From Cytobacillus gottheilii (GTDB lineage: Bacteria; Bacillota; Bacilli; Bacillales; Cytobacillaceae): 64,000 nucleotides of DNA. Below, piece by piece: positions 48,406 through 56,527 of this stretch. Both the position numbers and the translations under genes were made by a program. Positions within the stretch are counted from its first letter, which is position 1, and every line of letters starts with the position of its first letter. The notes below the pieces were generated by a model. It was not told the origin of the DNA, made no database searches, and worked only from the letters and a program-made list of their open reading frames with translations. The DNA is taken from positions 3,755,854 to 3,819,853 of the forward strand of contig NZ_KV440945.1 of assembly GCF_001636345.1 (NCBI RefSeq), written 5' to 3'.

Positions 48406-48456
48406 TATCCGCGGTTATTTATGATTTATCCGCCAAAAACAGCACTTTATCCGCCA
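48406..48456. repeat. 21-bp-period array, three TATCCGC copies
   Basis: TATCC begins at 48406, 48427 and 48448, exactly 21 bp apart. The last two copies are TTTATCCGCC; the first is diverged (GATATCCGCGG). It lies immediately downstream of malL. Confidence 0.75.
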
Positions 48457-48469
48457 TTCTCCCAAATCA

Positions 48470-50131
48470 CTATAATGAATAAACAATCCCTTCATAAGGA
48501 GACAGCTTTTCATTTTCCCGAGCATCTTCATTCGCAATCAACACAGATGCTTCTCCAATGAACTGCAGAATCTCTTCATCTTCAATCACCAGCTCCTGAT
48601 CCGAGAAGTTGCAGAGAACCAATAACTGCTGATTTCCTTCCACACGCTTATAGGCAAAAATATGAGGATGCTCTCTCAGCAGCAATTCAAATTTACCTGT
48701 TGTTATAATGTCATGCTTTTTCCTTAGTTGAATCAGGTTATGATAATAGTAGAAGATTGAATTTTCATCATCCAAAGCCTGCTCAGCGTTGATATCAGTG
48801 TAGACTGGATTAGATTTGATCCATGGTGTACCTGTTGTAAAACCGCCGTTTTCCCTGCTGTTCCATTGCATCGGCGTGCGGGCATTATCTCTCCCCTTTT
48901 TATAAATTGCCGCCATTAATCTCTCATGATTCCAGCCTTGCTGCTTGCGGTCATGGTACATATTGATCAATTCAATATCACGGTAATCGTCTAATTCATC
49001 AAATCGTACATTGGTCATTCCTATTTCTTCGCCTTGATAAATGTACGGAGTTCCCTGCAGCATATGCAGACAGGTGGCAAGCATTTTGGCTGACTTGACA
49101 CGATATTCCCCATCATTCCCAAAGCGTGATACAATGCGCGGCTGGTCATGGTTATTCCAATACAAGCTGTTCCAGCCGACACCATGCAGAGATGTCTGCC
49201 ACTTTTCAAAGTTTTCTTTTAGATCTTGGAGATGTAAATCAGTAAAACTCCATTTATCGCCATTCTTACTGTCTAAGTCCATATGCTCAAACGTAAACAC
49301 CATATTCAGTTCTTGATTCTCCGGGTTTGTGTAAATTTGTGCATCTTCCGGAGCTGCTCCTGGCATTTCGCCGACTGTTAACACATCATATTTGGAGAGA
49401 ACCTCTTGATTCATTTCGCGTAAGTATTCATGAATTCTCGGTCCGTTAATATAATGCTGCCCACCGTTTCCATAAGCATCACCTGGATTTTTTTCACCTT
49501 CTGGGAAATCTGGATCCTTTGATATAAAATTAATGACATCCATTCTAAATCCATCAATGCCTTTATCCAGCCAAAATTTCATCATGCTATAAACATCTTC
49601 TCGCAAGCTAACATTTTCCCAATTTAGATCAGGCTGTTTTTTAGCAAAAATGTGAAGATAATATTGACCGGTTTCCTCATCCAATGTCCATGCCGATCCG
49701 CCAAAGGTTGAACCCCAATTTGTCGGCGGCTCTCCATTATCCTTTCCATCTCTCCATATGTAATAATCGCGATAATCACTGTCCTTACTTTGCTTTGATT
49801 GCACAAACCACTGATGCTCATCCGACGTATGGTTCACAACCAAGTCCATCACAAGCTTTAACTCTCTCTTATGCATTTCTTCCAGCAGCTGTTCAAAATC
49901 TGCCATTGTACCATATTGATGAAAAATCTCCTGATAATCACGAATATCATAGCCATTATCTTCTTGCGGAGAATCATAGATCGGTGAAAGCCAGATGACA
50001 TCAACGCCAAGCTGTTTTAAATAATCAAGTTTGCTGATGATGCCTGGAATATCCCCGACTCCATCTCCATTGCTATCCATAAAGCTCTTCGGATAGATTT
50101 GATATACTACACTTTTTTTCCACCATTCCAT
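48470..50131 (-). CDS. malL: oligo-1,6-glucosidase (GH13)
   Basis: A 553-residue cytoplasmic GH13 alpha-glucosidase. The catalytic triad is D198 (GFRMDVINF), E255 (TVGEMPG) and D329 (NNHDQPR). Valine directly after two catalytic-region residues in MDVI is the signature of alpha-1,6 rather than alpha-1,4 specificity, so isomaltose-type oligosaccharides are likely substrates. The Ca2+-loop pattern DSNGDGVGD is present. No sugar transporter adjoins it. LacI/CcpA-type operators lie upstream, so carbon catabolite control is likely. Confidence 0.9.
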   Translation of the reverse strand: MEWWKKSVVYQIYPKSFMDSNGDGVGDIPGIISKLDYLKQLGVDVIWLSPIYDSPQEDNGYDIRDYQEIFHQYGTMADFEQLLEEMHKRELKLVMDLVVNHTSDEHQWFVQSKQSKDSDYRDYYIWRDGKDNGEPPTNWGSTFGGSAWTLDEETGQYYLHIFAKKQPDLNWENVSLREDVYSMMKFWLDKGIDGFRMDVINFISKDPDFPEGEKNPGDAYGNGGQHYINGPRIHEYLREMNQEVLSKYDVLTVGEMPGAAPEDAQIYTNPENQELNMVFTFEHMDLDSKNGDKWSFTDLHLQDLKENFEKWQTSLHGVGWNSLYWNNHDQPRIVSRFGNDGEYRVKSAKMLATCLHMLQGTPYIYQGEEIGMTNVRFDELDDYRDIELINMYHDRKQQGWNHERLMAAIYKKGRDNARTPMQWNSRENGGFTTGTPWIKSNPVYTDINAEQALDDENSIFYYYHNLIQLRKKHDIITTGKFELLLREHPHIFAYKRVEGNQQLLVLCNFSDQELVIEDEEILQFIGEASVLIANEDARENEKLSPYEGIVYSL

Positions 50132-50160
50132 TACGTATCACCTAATTCTATATAATTTAA

Positions 50161-50174
50161 TGTAAACGCTCTCT
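50161..50174 (-). promoter_or_regulatory. cre-like site upstream of malL
   Basis: TGTAAACGCTCTCT (plus strand) matches TGWAARCGNTWNCA at 12 of 14 positions, about 30 bp before the malL start. Confidence 0.45.
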
Positions 50175-50201
50175 TCATTATCCACAAAAACAGAGAAAAG
50201 A

Positions 50202-50213
50202 GCAAACGTTTGC
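50202..50213 (-). promoter_or_regulatory. LacI/CcpA-type operator dyad upstream of malL
   Basis: A perfect 12-bp dyad, GCAAACGTTTGC, with the central CG of LacI-family operators, 70 bp before malL. Confidence 0.6.
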
Positions 50214-50232
50214 ACAAAATTATTTCTGAAAT

Positions 50233-51372
50233 TCAAGTAAAGGCGGAAATTACTTTTTTTGCAAGAGCTGCAAGCTCTAACCCCTCTAAGGACTGACAAT
50301 AATCAGCTTCAATTCTTCCGTCTCCTGCAGCCTCTTCTTCCTTCATTAAATATAATATTCGCCAATCCTTACACCACTCTTCTGCCTGTGCTGGTTCATG
50401 GTCAAACGTATCCCATACTGCTAAAAGCTGCGGACTATATAAACGACTGCTGGCGTTTTTTAGATGGCATCCCTGAAGCTTGGCTGTATAAGCAGCATCT
50501 GGCACTTTGTCTTGTATATCACTAAAGAGATGTGACCAATAATCCTTTCGTGAGCCTGTATGCTGGTTTGCAGCTGACCATTGCTCCGCTTGTTTTATTT
50601 CAGTGCTATAAAGGATCTGGTACAGCTTTTTCCCGAATCGTATCCGTGCCTCCACATGCTGGAATTGATGAACAGTATCCCCTTTTAACGAAACATTGCC
50701 ATCCTGCATGTATGGAAAAAGAATGTGATTAAATGCCAAATAATCCTGCAGTTTAAACTCCAATGTATCTACAACATTCTTTTGAAAGACAGCATTATTC
50801 ATCACTCTGCTTTGGATATAATTCTGTTCATTGATGATTAATCCATGTGTTAAGATCCCAACATCTTTACTTTGCAGATAATGGTTCCAAACCACCTCCA
50901 TAAAAGCCGAAACATGAAAATCAGCTAATAAATGGAACCTATTTTTACGTGTTCTTTTCCATTCTCTATAAAGCAGAAGCTGCGGATATGCATCCTGGAA
51001 AATGAGCCAGTTTCCTCTTTCCAAGAAGGCAAAAAAGGCTTTTTGTTCTTCTCCGTTTAAAATTCTGGATAGAAACTCACCGCGTAAATCGGTCATGTTC
51101 CAGCCTGCATTTCTTGAAACCATATGTGCCAAGAAGGACCAATGAATCTCCGGACATTCCTGGTAGTAGTCGTAGTAGGCCTGCGTTCTGGTCACATTAT
51201 TTTTATTTAATCTGATTGTCTCAGCTTTAATTTTAGCTATTAGTTCTTCGTCCTCGGCTGAATACACTTTCACACTGTGCTTCTCTTTCAGCACTTTTTT
51301 CAATTCTTTTTTGAGCGGCTGCAGCTCAGGGGGCAATCTTAGTTGTTTTAGCACTTTTAAAAGTACGTCCAT
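50233..51372 (-). CDS. YppC-like DUF2515 family protein
   Basis: A 379-residue soluble protein matching the DUF2515/YppC type: an N-terminal NNVTRTQAYYDYYQECPEIHW stretch, HMVSRNAGWNMTDL, and a long helical remainder. No catalytic motif is known. It is divergent from sqhC with an 83-bp gap, and malL lies behind it. Function is unknown; the family is spread among spore-forming Bacillaceae. Confidence 0.72.
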   Translation of the reverse strand: MDVLLKVLKQLRLPPELQPLKKELKKVLKEKHSVKVYSAEDEELIAKIKAETIRLNKNNVTRTQAYYDYYQECPEIHWSFLAHMVSRNAGWNMTDLRGEFLSRILNGEEQKAFFAFLERGNWLIFQDAYPQLLLYREWKRTRKNRFHLLADFHVSAFMEVVWNHYLQSKDVGILTHGLIINEQNYIQSRVMNNAVFQKNVVDTLEFKLQDYLAFNHILFPYMQDGNVSLKGDTVHQFQHVEARIRFGKKLYQILYSTEIKQAEQWSAANQHTGSRKDYWSHLFSDIQDKVPDAAYTAKLQGCHLKNASSRLYSPQLLAVWDTFDHEPAQAEEWCKDWRILYLMKEEEAAGDGRIEADYCQSLEGLELAALAKKVISAFT

Positions 51373-51455
51373 GCTTCAGCCTCCTTATCTTTGTGAATGG
51401 TGTTTCCCACTTCAGAATATGTATTATGGAAGATTGTTTCGAGGAGGTTTGAAAG

Positions 51456-53339
51456 ATGAACATTACTCAGTCAATTGATAACTTGGTTACACGTTTAAAA
51501 CACGACCAAACAGAGCAAGGTTCATGGGAATATCCATTTGAGACGGGGATTACGACAGATGCCTATATGATCATTTTATTAAGGTCCTTAGAGATTGATG
51601 ATGAACAATTGATTGAAGAATTAGCAGAGCGGATAATGAGCAGACAGGAACAAAACGGAGCTTGGAAGCTTTTTCACGATGAGCTCGACGGAAATATTTC
51701 GGCAACGATTGACTCCTATTACGCCCTTCTTTACTCACGCTATTATCAGAAAAATGATGCGCGCCTTCGTGCAGCCCGAAGATTTATCCTAAACAACGGC
51801 GGAATGGAAAAAGCGAATATGTTCACGAAAATGATGCTTACCCTGACAGGGCAGCAGCGCTGGCCTGCTTTTTTTCCGCTTCCCATTGAATTTATTCTTT
51901 TGCCGTCATCCTTTCCGATCAACTTTTACAGTCTCTCCGTTTATGGCCGCTCTAACATTGCACCCGTTATGATCTTAGCTGATAAAAGATTCCGGTTAAA
52001 AACAAAAAATCGCCCCGACCTCCGTGAACTGTATGGAAACCGCGAAGATGCTTTTTTCAGCTGGTCCCGCTCAAATGAATGGCAGCAGGTTTTTACTGCT
52101 ATCAAAAACAGCCTCACCTATCTTGCCGGCCTGCCCGCCCAATTGCACAGTATGGCAGTGAATCAGACAAAGCAGTATATCCTTGGCCGAATTGAAGAGG
52201 ATGGTACGTTTTACAGCTACTTCAGCTCCACCTTCTTTATGATTTATGCAATGATTTCGCTTGGATATTCTAAAAATGATCCCACTATCCAAAATGCCAT
52301 CAATGGCTTGAAATCCATGAGAACAGCCATTAAAGGAACCACACATATGCAATATACGACCGCTTCCATTTGGAATACAAGCTTGATCAGTCATGCGCTT
52401 CAAGAAGCGGGAGTTTCTTCCCACGATCCCATGATCGCGAAAGCAAATAATTTTTTACTCAAAAAACAGCATTGCAAATATGGTGATTGGGCGGTGCATA
52501 ATCCACAAAGTCTGCCTGGCGGCTGGGGCTTTTCGAACATTAATACCATTAACCCTGATGTAGATGACAGCACGGCCACTCTGCGTGCCATTACCACAGA
52601 CGCAACAGATCATAGCCCTCTCTTATACGCATGGGACAAAGGCACAAACTGGGTTACCTCGATGCAAAATGATGATGGCGGCTGGCCCGCTTTTGAAAAA
52701 AATACGGACAGCAGATTTTTCTCGTTTTTGCCGATTGAAAAAGGAGAATTTATTCTGACCGATCCCTCCAGTGCCGATTTGACCGGAAGAACGCTTGAAT
52801 ACTTGGGGAAATATACAAATATGGGGAAAACTTTAGCACCAATGAAGGATGGTATCCGCTGGCTTGTCTCAAATCAGGAGAGCAACGGTTCGTGGTATGG
52901 CAGATGGGGAATTTGTTATATATACGGCACCTGGGCAGCCTTAACAGGATTAGCAGCAGCAGGCGTTTCTCCAAAGCATAAAGCAATTGAAAAAGGCAAA
53001 AGCTGGCTTAAAAAAATACAAAATGCTGATGGAGGCTGGGGAGAGTCGTGTAAAAGTGACTCTAACATGATCTACACTCCGCTAGGAACAAGTACATTAA
53101 CGCATACAGCCTGGGCAGCTGATGCACTGATTTCCATCTCAGACCACCCAACTCTTGAAATTAAAAAGGCAATATCCTTCCTAATTCAAAACCTCGATCA
53201 AGATGATTGGACAACAGATTATCCGCACGGCCAAGGGATGGCTGGCGAGTTATATATTCATTATCATAGCTATCGTTATATATTTCCGCTGCTCGCACTT
53301 GCTCATTATAAGAATAAATGGGGTGAGGGTAATTCCTGA
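51456..53339 (+). CDS. sqhC: SqhC, squalene-hopene/sporulenol cyclase
   Basis: A 627-residue class II terpene cyclase with an (alpha/alpha)6 double barrel. The protonating DxDD motif is DVDD at 368-371 (INPDVDDSTATLRA). Several QW repeats are visible (QEQNGAWKLF, MQNDDGGWPAF, NQESNGSWYGRWG, QNADGGWGE). In B. subtilis the enzyme cyclises tetraprenyl-beta-curcumene to sporulenol, a spore lipid that protects against oxidation. GAGGAGG precedes the ATG. Its stop codon lies inside the first unit of the 52-bp array. Confidence 0.93.
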   Translation: MNITQSIDNLVTRLKHDQTEQGSWEYPFETGITTDAYMIILLRSLEIDDEQLIEELAERIMSRQEQNGAWKLFHDELDGNISATIDSYYALLYSRYYQKNDARLRAARRFILNNGGMEKANMFTKMMLTLTGQQRWPAFFPLPIEFILLPSSFPINFYSLSVYGRSNIAPVMILADKRFRLKTKNRPDLRELYGNREDAFFSWSRSNEWQQVFTAIKNSLTYLAGLPAQLHSMAVNQTKQYILGRIEEDGTFYSYFSSTFFMIYAMISLGYSKNDPTIQNAINGLKSMRTAIKGTTHMQYTTASIWNTSLISHALQEAGVSSHDPMIAKANNFLLKKQHCKYGDWAVHNPQSLPGGWGFSNINTINPDVDDSTATLRAITTDATDHSPLLYAWDKGTNWVTSMQNDDGGWPAFEKNTDSRFFSFLPIEKGEFILTDPSSADLTGRTLEYLGKYTNMGKTLAPMKDGIRWLVSNQESNGSWYGRWGICYIYGTWAALTGLAAAGVSPKHKAIEKGKSWLKKIQNADGGWGESCKSDSNMIYTPLGTSTLTHTAWAADALISISDHPTLEIKKAISFLIQNLDQDDWTTDYPHGQGMAGELYIHYHSYRYIFPLLALAHYKNKWGEGNS

Positions 53340-53890
53340 AATCTGTGGCTTCCGCTCTTTTCGGGAATGACTCGCCTTGGGTTATTCCTGAAATCTTTAG
53401 TTCCGCTCTTTTCAGGAATGACTCGCCTTGGGTCATTCCTGAAATCTGTGGGTTCCGTTCTTCTCGGGAATGACTCGCCTTCGGTCATTCCTGAAATCTG
53501 TGTCTTCTCCTCTTTTCGGGAATGACTCGCCTTGGGTAATTCCTGAAATCTGCGGTTTCCGCTCTTTTCGGGAATGACTCGCCTTCGGTCATTCCCGAAA
53601 TCTGTAGGTTCCGCCCTTTTCGGGAATGACTCGCCTTGGGTCATTCCTGAACTTTGTGGCTTCCGCTCTTTTCGGGAATTACTCGCCTTGGGTGATTCCT
53701 GAACTTTGTGGCTTCCGCTCTTTTCGGGAATGACTCGCCTTGGGTTATTCCTGAAATCTGTGTCTTCTCCTCTTTTCGGGAATGACTCGCCTTCGGTCAT
53801 TCCCGAAATCTGTGGGTTCCGTTCTTTTCGGGAATGACTCGCCTTGGGTTATTCCTGATATCTGTGGGTTCCGTTCTTTTCGGGAATGAC
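53330..53890. repeat. 52-bp tandem hairpin array, eleven hairpin arms
   Basis: GGAAT(G/T)AC occurs at 53364, 53415, 53467, 53519, 53571, 53623, 53675, 53727, 53779, 53831 and 53883, spaced 51, then always 52 bp. Each unit has the stem GGAATGAC-tcgccttgg-GTCATTCC and a conserved 27-bp linker (TGAAATCTGTGG-TTCCG-CTCTTTTCG). Several stem differences keep pairing through G-U. The array starts over the sqhC stop codon and ends before a terminator. Confidence 0.95.
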
Positions 53891-53935
53891 AGACCTTTCA
53901 TAGAGTAAATAGAATTTCTCCAATTCTACAGATGT

Positions 53936-53965
53936 GAAAAGGGCGCTGGATTCATGCGCCCTTTT
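53936..53965. terminator. terminator between the array and purU
   Basis: AAAAGGGCGC-tggattcat-GCGCCCTTTT, symmetric, probably serving purU (minus) and sqhC (plus). Confidence 0.85.
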
Positions 53966-53973
53966 GTTCATGC

Positions 53974-54873
53974 TTAATTAAATACAATCGTTTTATTTCC
54001 ATAAACAATCACACGATCCTGCAGATGCCACTTAACGGCACGCGCAAGCACGCTGCGCTCAATACTTCTTCCTGTCCTTTTCAAATCTTCGGCATGATCT
54101 CGATGATCAACCCGTATTATATCCTGCTCAATAATCGGACCTTCATCTAATTCATTTGTAACATAATGCGAAGTCGCTCCAATAATCTTGACGCCACGCT
54201 GATACGCCCGATCATATGGGCGTGCACCAACAAACGCCGGCAGGAAGGAATGATGAATATTAATAATTTTAAAAGGGTGTGCTTCCACAAAATCAGGCGA
54301 TAAAATTTGCATATACCGCGCTAAAATAATGGTCTCCACTTCATACTCCTGCAGAAGCTGAAGCTGTTTCTCTTCTGCTTGCCGTTTGTTGTCCTTGCTC
54401 ATCGGGATATGAACAAAAGGTATGCCAAACGATTCTACCAGTTCTTTTGCTTCCGTATGGTTGCTGATGACAAGCGAAATGTCTGTGATTAATTCACCGC
54501 TTTCCCATTCCCATAAAAGCTCGCGTAAACAATGCAGTTCCTTTGATACAAAAATCGCCGTTTTTTTAAGATCATGAACAAACGTTAGCTTCCACTCCAT
54601 CGAAAAAGTTTCTGCAATCTTGGCAAAGTTTTCTTGAAGATAGCTCTTTCTCTCCAGCAAATCCTGACATTCGAACTCAATACGAATGAAAAACGTTCCT
54701 CCCTCTGGATTTGTTGAAAACTGATTTGACTCCATAATATTCGCGCCATTTTCAAATAAAAACTGTGAAACAGCTGCTACAATGCCTGGCTGATCTGGAC
54801 ATTGAATTAACAGTCTGCCCCGGTTCTTCATCTTGTTTTTAAATGATTGAATCTGATGATCTTTAGTTCTCAT
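53974..54873 (-). CDS. purU: PurU, formyltetrahydrofolate deformylase
   Basis: A 299-residue enzyme hydrolysing 10-formyl-THF to THF and formate, balancing one-carbon pools. An N-terminal ACT domain (LLIQCPDQPGIVAAVSQFL) is followed by a formyltransferase domain with the catalytic set N, H and D in INIHHSFLPAF and DEGPIIEQD. The ATG at 54873 is eight bases from AGGTGG; a GTG at 54885 in frame overlaps that site. It is a single-gene transcript, with repeat arrays on both sides. Confidence 0.93.
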   Translation of the reverse strand: MRTKDHQIQSFKNKMKNRGRLLIQCPDQPGIVAAVSQFLFENGANIMESNQFSTNPEGGTFFIRIEFECQDLLERKSYLQENFAKIAETFSMEWKLTFVHDLKKTAIFVSKELHCLRELLWEWESGELITDISLVISNHTEAKELVESFGIPFVHIPMSKDNKRQAEEKQLQLLQEYEVETIILARYMQILSPDFVEAHPFKIINIHHSFLPAFVGARPYDRAYQRGVKIIGATSHYVTNELDEGPIIEQDIIRVDHRDHAEDLKRTGRSIERSVLARAVKWHLQDRVIVYGNKTIVFN

Positions 54874-55080
54874 TAAACTAACCACCTGTCTAAAAAGGAT
54901 ATGGTGTATTATAGCAAATTTGCATGAAGGTAATGTGAATTTATGAACTTTTGTTTGATTCAGTGAGAAAATGTGCTGAAAATGTTGGTATCCTTGGGTT
55001 TTATACTAAAGTTAGGGACCCAGATCGTTTATTCTGAGCTATAATTGAATTTCACCTTCAATCTTTGAGATTTTTGTATA
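54874..55080. other. upstream region of purU
   Basis: About 200 bp of AT-rich DNA holding the purU promoter, which I cannot place firmly. It runs into the 21-bp array. Confidence 0.4.
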
Positions 55081-55092
55081 TGAATTGGGGGT

Positions 55093-55274
55093 TTCCTATC
55101 AAATATCTGTGGTATCCTATCAAAATTTCTGTCTTTCCTATCAAACTTTTCAGCTTTCCTATCAAAATTTCTGACTTTCCTATCAAACTTTTCAGCTTTC
55201 CTATCAAATTTCTGCACTTTCCTATCAAACTTTTCGACTTTCCTATCAAACTTACCGGTTTTCCTATCAAACCG
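55093..55274. repeat. 21-bp tandem array, nine CCTATCAAA copies
   Basis: CCTATCAAA begins at 55095, 55116, 55137, 55158, 55179, 55200, 55221, 55242 and 55263, exactly 21 bp apart. The core TTTCCTATCAAA is almost invariant; the nine to ten bases between copies vary (cttttcagc, atttctgac, cttttcgac and so on). It lies between purU and the next gene, in divergent promoter space. Confidence 0.95.
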
Positions 55275-55560
55275 CCTTTTTAGAAGGCAAAAGCATCTCC
55301 CCAGCATGAGTACATTGTATGAAGGCAAGGTGTCCGGCCATACAGAAAAAAGTAGCAGTTTCTCCTTATATTCTCATAAAGATATGACTATTGTGGTATT
55401 TTGGCGAATGTCATCGAAATTCGGCAGTAAGCAGTGTATAATAAAATAGGTTTAATGACAGCCATCAAAAATGCTATATGGTACATACCATTGCTGCTAA
55501 TATTCAGTTTCACATAATGACAGATTGATAGATGTATCTTTAATTTTAGGAGGAATTTTT

Positions 55561-55938
55561 ATGGGTTGGGTAATCGCAGTTTTATTTGGTGCTGCCGCAG
55601 TACTACTCGTATTATCTTTTATTAAAGCGAGAAAAACAGCTGCAAGCACAGATCAGCAGATCGATCAGCTTTCTTTTTCACTAATGGATGAAATTCATCA
55701 ATTGAAGCAGCAAATCCGCAATCTTGAACTAGACAGCGAAATTGCTGATACGGAAGCTGGCATTGCCGCTGATGAGAAAGAACGTAAGAATACATTGAGA
55801 GAGATGCTCGAGATGCATCGCCGCGGCTATTCATTTGAAAGCATTGCAATGAAAATGAAGTTGACGCCAAATGAAGTTCAGCAGGTTCTCGCTCCTTATA
55901 TGAAACAAAAGGATGAAAGGAGTAAGGTTGCTCAATGA
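55561..55938 (+). CDS. membrane-anchored coiled-coil protein with HTH-like tail
   Basis: A 125-residue protein with one N-terminal membrane helix (residues about 2-20), a coiled coil (about 38-65) and a C-terminal helix-turn-helix-like stretch (RRGYSFESIAMKMKLTPNEVQQVLAPY), resembling the DUF6115-type proteins of Bacillus. Function is unknown. The ATG at 55561 has TTAGGAGG upstream; the in-frame codon at 55525 has none. The stop overlaps the next start by four bases (ATGA), so the two are translationally coupled. Confidence 0.75.
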   Translation: MGWVIAVLFGAAAVLLVLSFIKARKTAASTDQQIDQLSFSLMDEIHQLKQQIRNLELDSEIADTEAGIAADEKERKNTLREMLEMHRRGYSFESIAMKMKLTPNEVQQVLAPYMKQKDERSKVAQ

Positions 55939-56444
55939 CAGCTGGTACAATGCGCAGTTTTGCAGCGGGCCTTTTGGCAGCTGCCACTTTAGTCGCCATC
56001 GTTTATTTCCTTAGTCCTAGTGAAGCTAAAACAACAGTAGCAAAAGAAGTTCAAGAAGAAGCCATAGCTTTAAGTGAAGATGAGATGAAAGCAGAGTTAA
56101 CTGATAAAGACTATATCATTCTTACAGAGGATGAATGGAGCAAGCAGCTTGCTGAAGCAAAAGCTTCTGCTGAACCTGCAAAAACAGAAGAACCTGCCAA
56201 AGAAGATGAGAAGGAAACAGAATCAGCTGAGAAAGTCGTATACCGTACGATGCTGACTGTTACTTCCGGAATGACAAGCATTGATGTCGGTGATGCACTT
56301 GAAAGAGCGAACGTCATCAAAAACGCCAACGACTTTTTCAAAGAAGTTGAAAAACGCGGCTTATCCAACGAATTGCGTCCAGGTACATTTGAAGTTGAGA
56401 GCGGCATGACCATGGACGAATTGGTATCGATTATATTTAAATAA
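55935..56444 (+). CDS. MltG-like N-terminal domain protein
   Basis: A 169-residue protein with one N-terminal helix (about 8-27), an acidic, low-complexity linker (about 60-100, E/K/A/P-rich) and a C-terminal domain GMTSIDVGDALERANVIKNA...LRPGTFEVESGMTMDELV. This matches the LysM-like substrate domain that precedes the catalytic domain of MltG endolytic transglycosylases. The catalytic domain is missing, so it cannot cut glycan itself; it may bind peptidoglycan or modulate MltG (inference). It is coupled to the gene before it. Confidence 0.7.
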   Translation: MTAGTMRSFAAGLLAAATLVAIVYFLSPSEAKTTVAKEVQEEAIALSEDEMKAELTDKDYIILTEDEWSKQLAEAKASAEPAKTEEPAKEDEKETESAEKVVYRTMLTVTSGMTSIDVGDALERANVIKNANDFFKEVEKRGLSNELRPGTFEVESGMTMDELVSIIFK

Positions 56445-56451
56445 TTGAAAA

Positions 56452-56479
56452 AAGACAGCGAGTAATCGCTGTTTTTTTT
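56452..56479 (+). terminator. terminator of the MltG-like pair
   Basis: GACAGCGA-gta-ATCGCTGT followed by seven or eight T. Confidence 0.88.
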
Positions 56480-56490
56480 GTCTCCATACA

Positions 56491-56520
56491 AAAATGAAAA
56501 GGCAGCCCCACTGGCTGCCT
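56491..56520 (-). terminator. terminator of hemY
   Basis: Minus strand AGGCAGCC-agtg-GGGCTGCCT followed by TTTCATTTTT. Confidence 0.82.
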
Positions 56521-56527
56521 CCTCTCT

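Noticed and set aside
53306..53800. Long minus-strand open frame with repeating IPEKSG-like peptide
   Set aside because: It is produced by the 52-bp array; 52 is not a multiple of three, so the frame cycles through all three phases. No ribosome site, and it overlaps the sqhC end.
53330..53890. Possible CRISPR array
   Set aside because: The 27-bp spacers are nearly identical between units and no cas genes are present; it is a tandem repeat.
55029..55328. Minus- and plus-strand frames encoding FDRK or FPIK heptads
   Set aside because: They follow automatically from a 21-bp period in AT-rich DNA; no Shine-Dalgarno sequence and no family features.
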